This document shows positions 1 through 12,269 of a stretch of 64,000 bases of DNA, piece by piece. This stretch comes from Haliclystus octoradiatus (taxonomy: Eukaryota > Cnidaria > Staurozoa > Stauromedusae > Haliclystidae). Position numbers and translations under genes: made by a program. Every line of letters begins with the position of its first letter. Position 1 is the first letter of the stretch. The stretch covers positions 24,677,037 to 24,741,036 of the forward strand of contig OU744447.1 in assembly GCA_916610825.1 (NCBI GenBank), read 5' to 3'. Below the pieces are notes generated by a model. The model saw only the letters and a list, made by a program, of their open reading frames with translations, made no database searches and had not been told where the DNA came from.

Positions 1-171
1 TCTTCAACTCTTGGAGGCTCATTTATCATTATTGTCATACTTTGGGAATCGATGCTCTTTTCATATATTGAGTTGTGACATATATCCAGCTGCATAAATT
101 ATGACTAGTCTCATGCGCAGGCCTGAGCATTGCAGTGGGCACAAAACCTACCTGACAGGCCTGACTGTAGC
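1..171. other. unassigned flank
   Basis: I see no ORF, RNA or repeat here. The last four bases (TAGC, 168-171) are the target-site duplication of the adjacent LTR element. Confidence 0.4.
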
Positions 172-1146
172 TGTAGAGTTTTGTATGTGATCATATTTAG
201 TAGATGTTGACTCTACAAAGGTTGACATAGAAAGAGGATGATTACGTATTACAGTGATTATTTACATGTAGAGAAAGACTGATACAAACGGAAGTTACAA
301 TATATATAAGCCACTACAGATGTCCCCCCTACGGAGACGGAGTCAAAATAAACAAAAACAAATACTTTACATGAAATTTTAAATTAAACATGAATTAAAT
401 AATGAATATGATAAAAATGTGTTCATTTATCAAAAACGACAGTCCAGATATTATGTATTAGAGTTGTAAATTGTAGCAACGCTGATTTTGAGTTGACGAT
501 ATTTTGTTTTAAATTCTTAGGATATTGTTATTAATCGATCGGCATTAAAATCTTTGTTCGGATGATTTCCATACGGTAGTGAAGGAGAGTGATGTCTGCA
601 CATCCATATGGTTGTATCTGAGATAATGATGATGTCTACTGGCAGACAAAAAAAGGGGCTTCGAAAGGACTTGCCAGTAGATCATCTAATTAAATATGTA
701 CAGCATATACCAAGCAAATGAGTGCATAATGAAATGACTGAGAAGAAACGTAAGGTGTCACTCATTTGAGACATTATAGATATAATTGTTAATAATGTTC
801 GTGTTATTTTGCGATTAACGATGATAAAGATTGCCATTAACGCCGGTATGACTATTGATTTGTCGAATTACAGTTCCTTTGACATCGCTGAATATATTTA
901 TACATGAGCGAGATAACGATTGTGTAAATCTCCAAAAATCGAGTAATTATTACTCTCCAGAAGGCTTGAAAAAAAATAAAATCACGCCGTTGTCACCAAT
1001 GTAGAGTTTTGTATGTGATTATATTTAGTAGATGTTGACTCTACAAAGGTTGACATAGAAAGAGGGTGATTACGTATTACAGTGATTATTTACATGTAGA
1101 GAAAGACTGATACAAACGGAAGTTACAATATATATAAACCACTACA
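172..1146 (-). mobile_element. TRIM-like miniature LTR retrotransposon
   Basis: Two 147-bp direct repeats (172-318 and 1000-1146) differ at three positions, start with TGTAG and end with CTACA, and are flanked by the same 4-bp word TAGC (168-171 and 1147-1150). On the minus strand a primer-binding-like segment beginning TTGGTGACAACGG lies just inside the repeat at 1000-1146, and a purine tract AGGGGGGACA lies just before the repeat at 172-318, so the element reads right to left. The 681-bp interior has no ORF of note, so it must borrow enzymes from an autonomous LTR element. The high LTR identity points to a fairly recent insertion. The gypsy element at 27889-32692 has different LTRs and a different primer site, so it is not its parent by sequence. 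Confidence 0.82.
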
Positions 1147-1939
1147 TAGCCTCACTCCATCATGGCCCTCATTTCCGCGCGGAGCTCCAGTGAGGGCCTA
1201 ATAAATTTAAGGTTTAAAAGTGTGCCAGAAACCAAAAATATGGTGTATCACGTGAAGTTTTATCGAACGCTGGTTGGTGAATAAAACACGAAAAATGTAA
1301 ACAAACTTGCTTGAATCATTTTCAAAGTTTATAATTCGATCGCACATTCTGTCATATTGTCAATTTTTAATTATATATTTACGGAGAAATGGAATTTTGA
1401 ATCAGAGTAATGCCGTATGTTGGAGAATTGATCTTTAATTTTAAATATTTCTTTGATTTCGATTATTTAAATCATGATTCAAAATGACGGAAGTGCTAAC
1501 AATTTTCCAACGATGGCGATCATTCCGTCAAAACATGATGTTTTCTCCTTTTATTTTGTATTCTACGCCCACAAAAGGCCATAAGGTTCATACAGCCCTT
1601 CGAGATAATGTAATCTATTATTTATAATTCTGTTGCTCCAATTTGATCCAAAATATTACCGTAAACTTGACGTTTTTAGTTTTCTTCGAGAGTTTGTTTA
1701 GAAAATGCTGAAATTCAAAATAGCTGAATTCAGCAAATTTCAATTTCTGTTCACACCTTGTTGTATTGTTCTTCGATGGGCCGACCAACAAACACCTGGC
1801 TGTAACTCACATGACACCAGGGTGCGCTGTGATTGGGAACACCATATTTTTGGTTTCTGGCCCACTTTTTAACCTTAAATTTTATTAGGCCCTCACTGGA
1901 GCTCCGCGCGGAAATGAGGGCCGTCATGGAATGAGGCTA
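1147..1939. mobile_element. DNA-transposon MITE with 100-bp terminal inverted repeats
   Basis: The sequence from 1147 (TAGCCTCACTCCAT) to about 1246 is an inverted copy of about 1839-1939 (ending ATGAGGCTA). Both arms contain the motif CCTCATTTCCGCGCGGAGC. If the flanking TA is the target duplication, the termini read GCCTCA and TGAGGC, as in TA-targeting Tc1/mariner-like elements. The interior of roughly 590 bp has no credible ORF. It sits in the intron after the MED30-like exon and was already present when the TRIM element landed at its left end. Confidence 0.75.
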
Positions 1940-1982
1940 GAGCCGGCCTACGTGTAGAACAAGTCCAACTAGAAGCACTCAC

Positions 1983-2282
1983 CTTTTCCAATTCTCCATT
2001 GTGATTGCGAAAACTTTCACATTGATTAAAAGTTTCACGCAATTTAACTAACGAAAGTTTCATTTCATTTAAATTATTTGAGATTTTTAATTCCATTTCA
2101 TTTCTATTACCACTTGTAATCACAATTTTCTTGCTGCATAACTTTGTGAGAATGGAAAAATTCCGTAAAATAGTTTGCAAGAGAATTTGGCCATTGGCGG
2201 CTGGTGAAGTAAACTCTACTGGTATATCATTCACACCATCATTCCATTCAAGCTTATCGCTTTCGTGGAAAGACAAATCCAT
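1983..2282 (-). CDS. MED30-like Mediator subunit, first coding exon (partial)
   Basis: The exon encodes 100 residues from an ATG at 2282, preceded in frame by a stop (TAG), and ends exactly at a consensus donor (GAAAAG then GTGAGT, at 1983/1982). The predicted peptide is mostly helical. Its second half (residues about 31-90, with LKISNNLNEMKLSLVKLRE and then a Cys a few residues on) has the spacing of the conserved helical part of Mediator subunit 30, where an LxxLRxLxxLFxKLRxxYxxC pattern follows a GQ-containing helix. MED30 is a head-module-associated subunit of the Mediator coactivator. The family call is by eye and moderate. Later exons would be at lower coordinates and are not in the remaining 1.9 kb, so the gene runs off the window. 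The intron is filled by the TRIM and MITE. Confidence 0.5.
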
Positions 2283-2528
2283 ACGTTCAACGTCCTATAT
2301 ATATAAATTTATCTGCAAATACGTTAGCAATCAGGAAGACTGGAAGTCAAAACGAGAAATCCGAACTGAATGTGAACATTTGACACAATAAACCAAGTCA
2401 TCTTTTAACAGCCTCTTTTACAATAGCCCGAGTAAACCAACTAGCAAATAGCCTGTGCGCAGACGTTACGAGATCAAAATCTGCAAAATCTAACTTCAAA
2501 GTGAAAGCCATTTCGGTCATTTCAAAGC

Positions 2529-3039
2529 CATTTCAGAGTGAAAGATAGCGACAAAAACTACAAGTAGTGATTGTTTAAAAAGTTTATGAATTATTCATTA
2601 TACCATCGTCAGTTAATAAGGAATAAAATATTAATTTACAAGGTATTTATAAGCTAAGGATCTAAAATCTCAATGCATTCCAATTGTTATTTAAATTATA
2701 GTAGTAGTAGTAATTTTCAATTTGGATTGTTCATAAATTTCAATTTGCCCTTTTTCATTTTAATTATCCTAATTACAAGAGTAGAAGTTTTAGTTGAATT
2801 CGCATGTAAGCTATTATAGTATAATAAGTAGTTAACTGTATTATTGGTGAATTATTTACACTCACCCATTGTAACAATGTAAACGAGAAGAATTTCTCAT
2901 GTTGAAAAACGATGTTAAATAAATTGCACACACGCACATAAATACTGCTAGAAATTAAATAATGAAAATTAAGTTTTTAGATCCTTAGCCTACAATCTCT
3001 ACTTGTAGTTTTTTGACGCTCATCTTTCACTCTGAAATG
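2529..3039. repeat. foldback element with interrupted left arm
   Basis: Left arm 2529-2574 (CATTTCAGAGTGAAAGAT, then CTACAAGTAG) is the inverted copy of 2993-3039. The match resumes at 2652-2670 (AAGCTAAGGATCTAAAA) against about 2967-2990, so the left arm holds an extra stretch of about 75 bp absent from the right arm. The central part is AT-rich and non-coding. This looks like a MITE whose left arm later received an insertion. Confidence 0.6.
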
Positions 3040-3579
3040 TTTTACGAAGAAACTTTTGATCAATTCCTGGTAATTATCCCCTACGAAAAACAGTTCAGGT
3101 GTTCGTGGACATTTTTCATGAACATTTTCATGAAAACTAATTTAGTTGTTTTTGTACTTCGAGTTCTCTTATTCTTTATAATCATTATAGTATATTTATG
3201 TTAAATATTGCAACAAATCCCATAAAATAGAAACACGCGGTGACAATTTGTGACGATCGCAACAGAGATTTCAGTCTCACGATGCAGCACGACGGAGTTC
3301 TTCGAAAAGTCACAGCTACCTCCATGTTACTGTCCATGAAGAAGAGGCCACCAGTTGATTCACACCAATGTTGTCAAATGGAGAGAAAGATCTTGAGTAT
3401 TTCAATAAGAATTGTAAATGAAATCTTGGATGTTACGAAGAAATCGTATTTTGATACTAGCTGCTATCGATGTTAGCTGGTTTCCCACACCCGCCTTAAT
3501 AGTCCTATATTATATAGCTATTCCATATCAGGCCTTGGCCATCACCGAGGCATCAATTATTAATAACAAATTAATTGAT

Positions 3580-3635
3580 CCAAAACTGTCAGAAAATCCG
3601 ACAGTGATATAATGCTTGCCATCAAATCTGAATAA

Positions 3636-3680
<45 letters not shown>
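3580..3680 (+). mobile_element. 3' end of a LINE-like element with (ATG)n tail
   Basis: A small hairpin (CTGTCAGAAAATCCGACAG, about 3587-3605) is followed by GAATAAATG and then an (ATG/GAT)n tract from about 3637 to 3680. A 3' stem-loop plus a simple-repeat tail is typical of CR1/L2-type LINE ends. No upstream coding part was recognised, so it is strongly 5' truncated. Confidence 0.45.
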
Positions 3681-4752
3681 TTTGTTTGTTTGTTTCATTT
3701 ATTGTCAATATATCCAAAATAAATACAGGATGTGTGACAGGTTTGTAAGATGTAGTCTTATTTATACATACTCAATTAAATTATTTACATGACTACAGGC
3801 TAGATAATATCATCAACTTGACTTTCAGAAAGTCGCTTTTTTAATGACTTCGAGATAAATATCCCAAGTCTTCTTGTGATTTGGGATGATGCTTTGGTAA
3901 ACAAAACCTTTAACTGTTCTTTGGTGTCAATCTGTCTGAAGTTTGTATATACTTCTTCAGCTATTTTGAAAAATTGATCGCGTAGATCGGTATTATCAAT
4001 GCATTGAAACAGAAGGTGCACTTCATCGTCAATATAGTTTTCATCACAAAATTTACATGTTCGTTCTGGGTATGGAATGTCAAAGTATCTACCAGTCTGA
4101 ACCCCGAGTTTACGTGCACTAGTTCGTAGTTTAGCTATTGCACGCCTAGCGGAGGCATTTGGTATTAGTAGGTAACTTTGAAATTCAAAATTTTCATAAA
4201 TATTTGCATAAAAATTTAATTGATTGGATCTGTTTAGGCTGTTAGTGATTAAGTTTTTAAATTTTTCAGAATATTTATCAATTAGCTCTTCTTTGATTGT
4301 ATTGATTAATTTTTTTTTACTCCATTTACTAGCAGTATCTTTGGATAGTAATAATGAAAGGTCTATGTTGACTTCTGACAGAAAGGATTTAGCTTTTCCT
4401 AGCCAAGATGTTGGCGAGTTATCGAGCATTTGCTCAGAAAAGGATTTATATATAATCGTGCTTCGATCGGAGTTGATCAGTCGTAGCAAGTACTTCAATA
4501 CAGTGACTTTAATGTCTATCTGCAGTGGTGCAATGCCTAGATCTCCTCTTACTGCTAGGGTGTTCGTATTTCCCTTTACGCTCAGCATTTGGCGCATGAT
4601 TTTTCTTTGCAGTGCTTCCAGTATGTTGTTCTCTTCACTAGTTATAGTGTCTCCCCAAATGTCGGAAGCATAGAGGAGAATTGGTTTAACAACGGTATTA
4701 TATAGCGTATGATGGATAGCAACGTAGTTCGTGGGGGATCCCTTCAACGAAC
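3681..4752 (-). pseudogene. 5'-truncated non-LTR retrotransposon, reverse-transcriptase C-terminal part
   Basis: An open frame of up to 315 residues (4747 down to the stop at 3800) matches the region behind the RT catalytic domain of LINE ORF2 proteins. It contains a thumb-like motif (LYNTVVKPILLYASDIWG, then LEALQRKIMRQML) near residues 15-50 and a C-terminal zinc knuckle of the form CX2CX9HX4C (CKFCDENYIDDEVHLLFQC). The palm with its YxDD box and the endonuclease are missing, so this is a truncated copy. After the stop come roughly 110 bp of 3' UTR ending in AATAAATGAAACAAACAAAC on the minus strand. (ATG)n tracts directly abut both ends. It cannot retrotranspose by itself. Confidence 0.8.
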
Positions 4753-4788
<36 letters not shown>

Positions 4789-4790
4789 AG
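4753..4790. repeat. (ATG)n microsatellite abutting the LINE fragment
   Basis: A tract of about 12 ATG units, in the same register as the tract at 3637-3680. Together they look like one repeat split by the LINE insertion. Confidence 0.8.
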
Positions 4791-4799
4791 CATTTTTAG

Positions 4800-7290
4800 T
4801 TTAATTTTCTGCATTGTTTCATAATTTTATGTCTCAATTCTCACATTTCTATGGAATTGTTGCAGATCTCCTAGATTTTCAAAAATGCCACCAATTAACT
4901 AAAGTTTCACATACATATATACAGCACTAATTGTATGTATTGTGTTCTGTTGATTACATCATTGAATATCATTATAGTATATTAATCATCACATGCATGT
5001 ATGGTCTACGTATCCTGCTTATACCTTACAATTTACAAATAAATGTAAGTTATGTAACGGAAGTCAATTGACAGAATATTGATGAATTGGTAAAGTTACA
5101 GTATCGTTCTCGTTGGAGGATGAGATTGCTTCATAATATACATTTTCCGTAAACAATGACCATTTTCAATCAATCGATAACAATTGGAATGTCAAGAATA
5201 AAATTCGAAAAATTCAACAGGCGAAAAGTCGACCGAATAAAATTATGAACGATTTTAGAGTTTGAGATGTATATTGATTCAAATTTCGCCAGGCATATTA
5301 GTCCACGGCCATTTTTTATACCTATCAATCATTTTGATATTGGTACTTGTTGATAGCAGGTAGATAGACTAAAATAAATATAACTTTTGTCCATTGAAAT
5401 GCGGTCAAAACTGTGTCTTTTGATGACATCAATAATTATAGTTTTTAGACGAAATTCAGACAATTGAATTGTGGTTTGAAATTGATGTTTGTAAAAACAA
5501 AATATATTGGTTTCCAAATCTTATTGACGCTAATCAATCAAAAACTAGCTCTGATAGAATTTACTACAATTTAAATAGAATATTGATAATTAATCCGGTT
5601 TTGATCTCTGCAAAAGCCTAACTACATCCTCTTCTAATACCAATGACGTAAGTCCCTATCCGACGTCTAATATCATTTCGAACAAAAGGGCGGGGAAGTA
5701 AAATCATGGTTCGACAATAGATATACATTGAATAATGTCAACATGTGCATATTTCTAGACTTTCTATACTCAGCACGCAATTTCAGAATGATATTGTCAT
5801 CAAGATCACCTTGATTTGAGAAATCAAGGAAACACTACATTACAACACAGCAATAGATAAAGGATATGTAAAAAACGTGCGTATAATATTTGACCGTAGA
5901 TGTAAAATGAGTATAGTCTGAGTGGAATTAATTTGTTGACGATTACATTGACATTTGGCCAAGAATTTTGCATATGTTATTTGCTATTCATAGACATGGT
6001 ATTTCTATTTCTAGTCGCAATGTGATAAATATTTGTCTATTCTTGTGATAATAGTTTATAGAGCCTATAGAGGGGGATCCAAGGGCGTGCTAAATAGAGT
6101 ATTTTAAGCAACAAAGGTGTAAACAGTAGACCTCCACTCGATTGAGTCATGTTTTATTCAAACTGTAATGTGATGAGAAGTAATTGACAAATATGTATGC
6201 TAAATCGGAAACCTAGAAGGCCGTTAGAAATAATTTGTTATTCCCAATAATATTTATAAGTGATGTATATAGAGTACTTGTCTGCTGCTATACTGCTATA
6301 CATTACTAATGTAACAAATTCCTAGCTTTTGAATAAACATTATGAAAATTGCATACAGAACAAAGATTTTGCTTTGTAAGTGTATACAAAAACATTAGAA
6401 ATTCCCAAACAATACAATTCCCCATTCGTGACGATACAAAGGATTAAAACTGAACGCCTTCATTTGTCTATGGCTCATTCCTCGAAGACAAAGCGATTTT
6501 TCTACACAATTCGGTGAAACCACAAGGCATTTTGAATACCTATGACAAAATCAAATGATTGCAGAAATGGTTGCCTAATTTTGCAAACTAAACAAAGAGT
6601 GCCCTTGGGATAAGAAGACCCGCAAATTAATAGAACAGACAAGAAAGCAATTATTCATCGTCTAGATAGCCAACCGTGGCCCATTCTGTTCTATACATAG
6701 CGATCTAATTTAAGGGTTGATAGAAGATGGGGCGAGAAATAGGGGCGTAACATCTATTGGGTAACATCATATATAATCAGGTTAGAGTATTTCCAGTTTG
6801 CTGAATTTATTCACAAGCTAAATTTCAGATGTTCAATTGCAATAAAACAGCAGATTGTAATTTTGAACCAAGTTATGATTGGTGTCGACAGCAATATTTA
6901 CTAGATTAGCTTGAAGCAGCTGAAATATTTAATGACTCATTGTCTGTCGGCTAAAAATGAGCCAACGGCAAAAATGTGGTCTGTATTGTTTAGACGAAAA
7001 ATGGGACTGGCACTACTATTACATATAGAGCGCCTTTTGTTTTGATTTGAGACAAAATTTGCCGAAACCAATGAGCTGTTCTAGTCCATCTGTTGTGTAG
7101 TTTCGTACTGGCTTGCTTGGTCATCAACACAAACCGTCCTTGACAGCAAAACATTGTGTAGGTGCATTGTCCTACATTACAATATATCAGCAGATCAACA
7201 TAGCAATTACTTCAGTTACCAAAAAGTCATTCTAAGACAACGACGGTTTATCAAATTTTCGAAAAAGAAAACCACGTGGGTCACATGACG
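4800..7290. other. non-coding AT-rich stretch
   Basis: No ORF with splice sites, RNA gene or clear repeat was recognised. Just upstream of the next gene an E-box CACGTG lies at about 7273. Confidence 0.4.
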
Positions 7291-7294
7291 AATT

Positions 7295-10030
7295 ATGGAT
7301 ACATATCATTTGAAACCAAAACGTATAGATGTTACCAACACTACTGCATATAAAGAGCTGTATGCTGACAAATTAAGAATATATGGTCATGTTTATGTTA
7401 AGGTATGTGTTGTTTACTTACTAGTTAATCATTATTCATTTGTAAACGATTTCAGTCGTGATGTAAAGATGGATATCTAAATCATTTTATATGTCAAATA
7501 ACAATTTACACATTGATTAACTGTCAATTTAATTGTTTCTACTAGATTGCCTGTTGCCGGTTTTCAGACACAAAACTCACTTAAGATGCATATATAACTA
7601 TACTGTATATAGAGTTTCTATACCGTGTTTGATATTTTATAATTTACAAACAAATCTTTTTGATTTGATAGACTTTGCTTTCGGAAACAGAACTAAAAGA
7701 TCTATCTGACCTTACGTATTGTTTTAAGAGCGATATCTGTTGACCTTACCCTTAAACATGTGATCATTTTACTGTGGTAAAGTGTGGGAATTTCTTAACG
7801 ATTTTCTTGTCTATTTATGAATTATATATGCGCTATAGCTATTTCGCGTGACCAATTTCATTAGATATGATATTTCTGATAACAACGATAGGAATCATAA
7901 AGATTTTATTAATAGTTAATATGTGTTTTCGTTGTTTTGGCTGTTTTATGCGGAATATTAAAAGAGGAATATTTCATAGCTATCTAGAAATAGGCTTGCA
8001 TAATATGGAGAAATGGCGATACCGTTATATATTGTAGGGAAAACCCTGTAATTGAATGCTATATAGATGCCGTATATGAAAATATGAAACTTCAACTGGA
8101 TTTTCAGAGAACTATAATGACGTAATGTGCCATACAGTACTATGTATCTTTCTTTGAATAAAACCCAGTGAATACCGTATATTTAACTTCAACTGGATTT
8201 TCAGTGAACTATAATGACGTAATGTGCCATATAGTATGTATCTTTCTTTGAATTCTTTCTCGTCGAACATTACAAAAAGGCATGTGTTTCTGCATTTATA
8301 AACAAATATTCAACATAATATAATCAACTGGTCTGATTTGATACAGTATTATCTAAATGAAAAATTCCTTACAACTTTAGTTCTGGATAAATTTTTGTTT
8401 TATAAATTATAGAATTCTTCTAGAGGCTATGAAACTATGTAATCCACCTTCTTCCCGTTGTTTTATTCTGAACTTTCTGCATTGCGGAAAGATTATGTTC
8501 ATCCAATATTTCCTGAATGAGATTCGATTTGCAAAACCCTCGAAATTTAATTAAACAAATACGGTTATATGACATCTGAGATGATTTCCTACAGAATTTT
8601 TCATTCAATCGTGAATCATCTCTGTCTATATCCGAATTATTATTCAAAATTAATTTAATGCTCCTATATATTACCCCGCATTGTCGAGATTTGATTTGAC
8701 TAACAGGTTTCAAGCAATTTATCCCAAACTATTTGTTCGCATTCTTTGATTCGCCTGCAACTTTTTTATGCAAACATTGCAAACTCCCATCTAACACAAC
8801 TATTGCTAATTATGCAGTATCTGACCGTCAAGCAGGTCTCACTTCTCGAAAAAGTACATGAAAAGAAATCTTCTGAGTCATAGTAACCTAAATTTCAAGT
8901 CTATGTTTCTCTGCTGCTAAAAATTTGTTGATGATTTTGTTTACTTGAGGAGAAATTCTTGCGGCAGGAACAAGACAGCAGTGTATATAACCATATGGGT
9001 TCGGTCAGCAGTGAGCATTATAATAGAGTATTTGTGAAACCTATTTAGATTCGGTACTCTATTGTTATGTACAATTGCAAAAACCAGCTGTTCCTCTCTT
9101 CTATCTCAATTTAAAATCAATCCGTGCAGCGCTTTATAGTTTTCAAGACATTGTTAAAATTCCAAGACGTTGAATGATTTCATGCACACTTTGTTTCTGA
9201 TTTCGTTGCAAGGGAAATCATAGAAGAATAGTACAGATAATTTTGTATAATGGCATTCTATATAAATTATACTACTACAGAACACGTAATGAGCAACTAT
9301 TGTTCTACTCTGTGAAAATTGGTAGATTTGTTTCTTATTTAGCGTCAACACATCTTCGAGGACAATTTTGTAATGATATCATTCATAATTTTATTTTATT
9401 AATTTTATTTTTAGGAAATCGATAAATTGACAAATGAGAATTTCGAGCCAATGAGACGAAAACATATGAAAAATAATATAAAAAGTCATTCTGAGGCATA
9501 TTTTGATGAAAATGGTAACAGTAATTTCAAACGAAAACTATCAGCAATAAGTATAACAAGTTCTGGTAGCCTTCCTAGTCTTAGTCGACGGACTAGTTGG
9601 GATAGTATGGGATCTGATTTACATATGGCTAATAGCGATGAAGAAAGTCACAGTGTTCCACCTTCACGAAGAAGTTCGTGTTTTAGTTACTGTAATTCAT
9701 CATGCGGAGAAGAAGATGAAGCAAGTTGCTCAACGGAAAATTGCGATCCAACAAACACAAAATCACTTGTTGTGGTACGTTTAATTAATTAATTAGTAAT
9801 AATTGACAATAATATGAACAATAATAAAATGTTTTATTAAATCTATATTTTTGTTCTTTAATTAACAGAGAGAGAAAAGTGAAGCAAGCACCCGACGCGT
9901 GGTTGCGGCACAAATGAAACGAAATGAACGATTTGCAAGATTAAAATCACTCGAAGGATGTATTTCAAAAGCTGATAAAATGTTAAGGCAACTTAAAAAA
10001 GCAGCGAACCCTAATAAACCAGATTCATAG
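7295..10030 (+). CDS. three-exon gene of unknown family, 209 aa, Ser-rich
   Basis: Exons are 7295-7402, 9415-9774 and 9869-10030. All junctions are phase 0 with good GT-AG sites (AAG/GTATGT, TTTTAG, GTG/GTACGT, TTAACAG). The start is an ATG; the stop is TAG at 10028-10030, followed by AATAAA near 10091. I do not recognise the family. Residues 1-36 are basic and polar. Exon 2 encodes a serine-rich disordered region with two basophilic-kinase-like sites (SRRTSWD, SRRSSCF) and an acidic, Cys-containing patch (CGEEDEAS). The C-terminal 53 residues are basic and probably helical (AAQMKRNERFARLKSLEG, then a KMLRQLKKAA tail) and could form a coiled coil. No signal peptide or membrane segment is visible. 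Coherent splicing and reading frame make a real gene likely; function is unknown. Confidence 0.75.
8070..8255. repeat. two-copy tandem duplication in intron 1 of the unknown gene
   Basis: The segment starting CTTCAACTGGATTTTCAG at 8090 recurs at 8187 with few changes, through TATCTTTCTTTGAAT. The period is about 97-105 bp with a small indel. Confidence 0.8.
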
Positions 10031-10039
10031 TCACAAGCT

Positions 10040-12265
10040 ATCGTGTATAAGACTTTATCTCTGTTTCAAAGAGAAATTATTTTTAAGTTAATAAACAGTT
10101 GTTACGGCAATGTATATAACTATAAATATTTATATTATACTTGAATAGATAGGAATATAAACAAATTTTCAAATGAAGTTATTATATTATATAATAATAT
10201 AAATGATGTAAGTATTATTTTTGGCATGTGCTGGTATATATGCAATTAATGATTCAAAGTATATTAAATCAAAGTATATATTATATTATTGTAAATTATT
10301 GAAGTATATTAATTATTGCTACATACGTTTTAATGTTTAACAAGGATGTTTTGTTTCAGCATGGTATGTTCATTTGATGTTTTTTGTCTCAACCCGCAAC
10401 CTCTTTAAATAAAATGACTTACTTATGCTATTAATACGCAAGCTGTGGACTGAGAGATGCTTATTTCTCGCTCTGACCTGCGCACATTTTTGGTCAACAT
10501 AACATTTCATGTGCACAATCCAAAGTCAACTATCAAGCAATTGGCGCTCAGTTCACCTATTGATATTTGGCGCACGAGAGTCAGATAATGAGAACACGAC
10601 TATAAGGCATCAGAAAATCACGAGCCATCGCGGCGAATGATTTTCGCTTTTGAATTTTCTCCTGAAGAAACTGGAGTGCGGCAAATATCAACAGCTCATT
10701 GGAAACTGTACGTCGATTACTTTGTATAATAGCTAGACTTTTACATGACTTAAGGTTAATATCTGATTTGATGCAATCACCTCCACGAGTATTCAATTTA
10801 ATAATACAATATTTATAAATTAATTAATCCAGCTAGAAATCAGGAACCGACGTTTTTTGCGACTGGACGCTATAGTGTAAACATAGAATATGGACGATAC
10901 GACTGGATACAAATCACATACCTGCAAAAGTTGCTCGATTCTGATTGGCTAAGAGTGGTGTTCTTTCGAGAAACTCAGTACAATTTTTGGAATTCCACTC
11001 AGTGCAAAAAGCGAAATCTAAAAATGATTGAATATTGGAAAAATTATAAGCTAACGAAAACAGAGTTCGAAAAATGCGGACCATGGCATAAGGCCTGGTA
11101 GCGCGGCGGGATTGGGACATGGTCGTTCGAAGTACTATTGAGAGAGAGTTAAATTCTGTACCGGAGAAAGTTTCGTGTATTTTGCTACAACGACAATTTT
11201 TCGTGATCTTTGACAATTGGCACCTTTCATTGAAAAATGATCTAAAATAATATTTTACAAGGTTTCTTTATTTGTTTCCACGATAAATTAAAAATATATT
11301 GATATTTTATTGTTGGTATACAGCCAAAAGCCGTGGTTTTATAAGAATTGAACTCGAAACTGTGTGATTTCCTTCGCAAATTTTAAACAGATACAATAGC
11401 AATATGGAGACAGTCATACCACGAAACATTGAATTTGTCATTTCAAAATGGTGCATGTATGCATGTATACTTGGATGTTCAGCCGAATCAGGAAACTTGA
11501 ACTGATAAGGGTTGATATATGTAGCTATTATGTTCTAAAGGACGAAACACACGACGAACACGATCCAAAGTAAATCCGGATAGTCATTATGGTCTAGCCT
11601 GCAAAACCAACTGGCAGATTCACAAGACATGCAGAAACCAACAACATTCTCATGCACATAGCATTTTCTGCCAAAAATCCCCACGGTCGGTCCTTGAACC
11701 ATCCGTCCTCGAAAGAAACGACGGAAAGAGACCAGATGGAATGACGCAAGTTCCGTGGTCTGGAGGAAAATCATCGGCATGGTATTCAACCTGCGTAGAA
11801 TCGTTTGTTGCGATCAATAAAGGCACTTCATCTTCAACAGCCGGTGGAGCTTCCAAGTCTGCCGAAAAGAGAAATGTTAAGAAATACTCATCACTGGTGA
11901 GGTCTCTTTCAGCCTATCGCAGCAGAGATTACATTTCAACAAGTAAGCAAACTAAATATTGATGTTCCTGCTCAAAAATAAGATTGGTCACCAATGAACC
12001 TAGTTTAAAGAGTTTTCTTTACTAGAAACTTTGCGATCCAAATCCTTAAAATTGCTCAGAGATCCGAAAATTGCTCACGCAGTAGTGTTTCCTGAAATCG
12101 CGATTTGAGAATCTCGAAAACTGTCAAGCTGCCCCCAAACTCCGAATAGGTCAAAAATTTTAAACGTCTCTTTTTTAGCAATTTTTTCATTTTGCCTTTT
12201 CAAGATTTAGAATGTACCGATGGCGATTTATGAGCTGCAAAATCAATATAACTAACCTTATTTAC
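10040..12265. other. no gene recognised
   Basis: Several short open frames exist on both strands (for example around 10914-11216 and 11535-11962), but none has a recognisable domain or a convincing chain of splice sites. A reverse CCAAT motif (GATTGGCTAAG) lies near 10943. Confidence 0.35.
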
Positions 12266-12269
12266 AAGT

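Noticed and set aside
4224-4673. Plus-strand open frame of 149 aa
   Set aside because: Antisense shadow of the LINE reverse-transcriptase fragment.
10914-11216. Minus-strand frame of 100 aa
   Set aside because: Composition and lack of motif or junctions give no support for a gene.
11535-11962. Overlapping open frames on both strands
   Set aside because: No domain, no consistent splice sites, and frames compete with each other; left as unassigned sequence.
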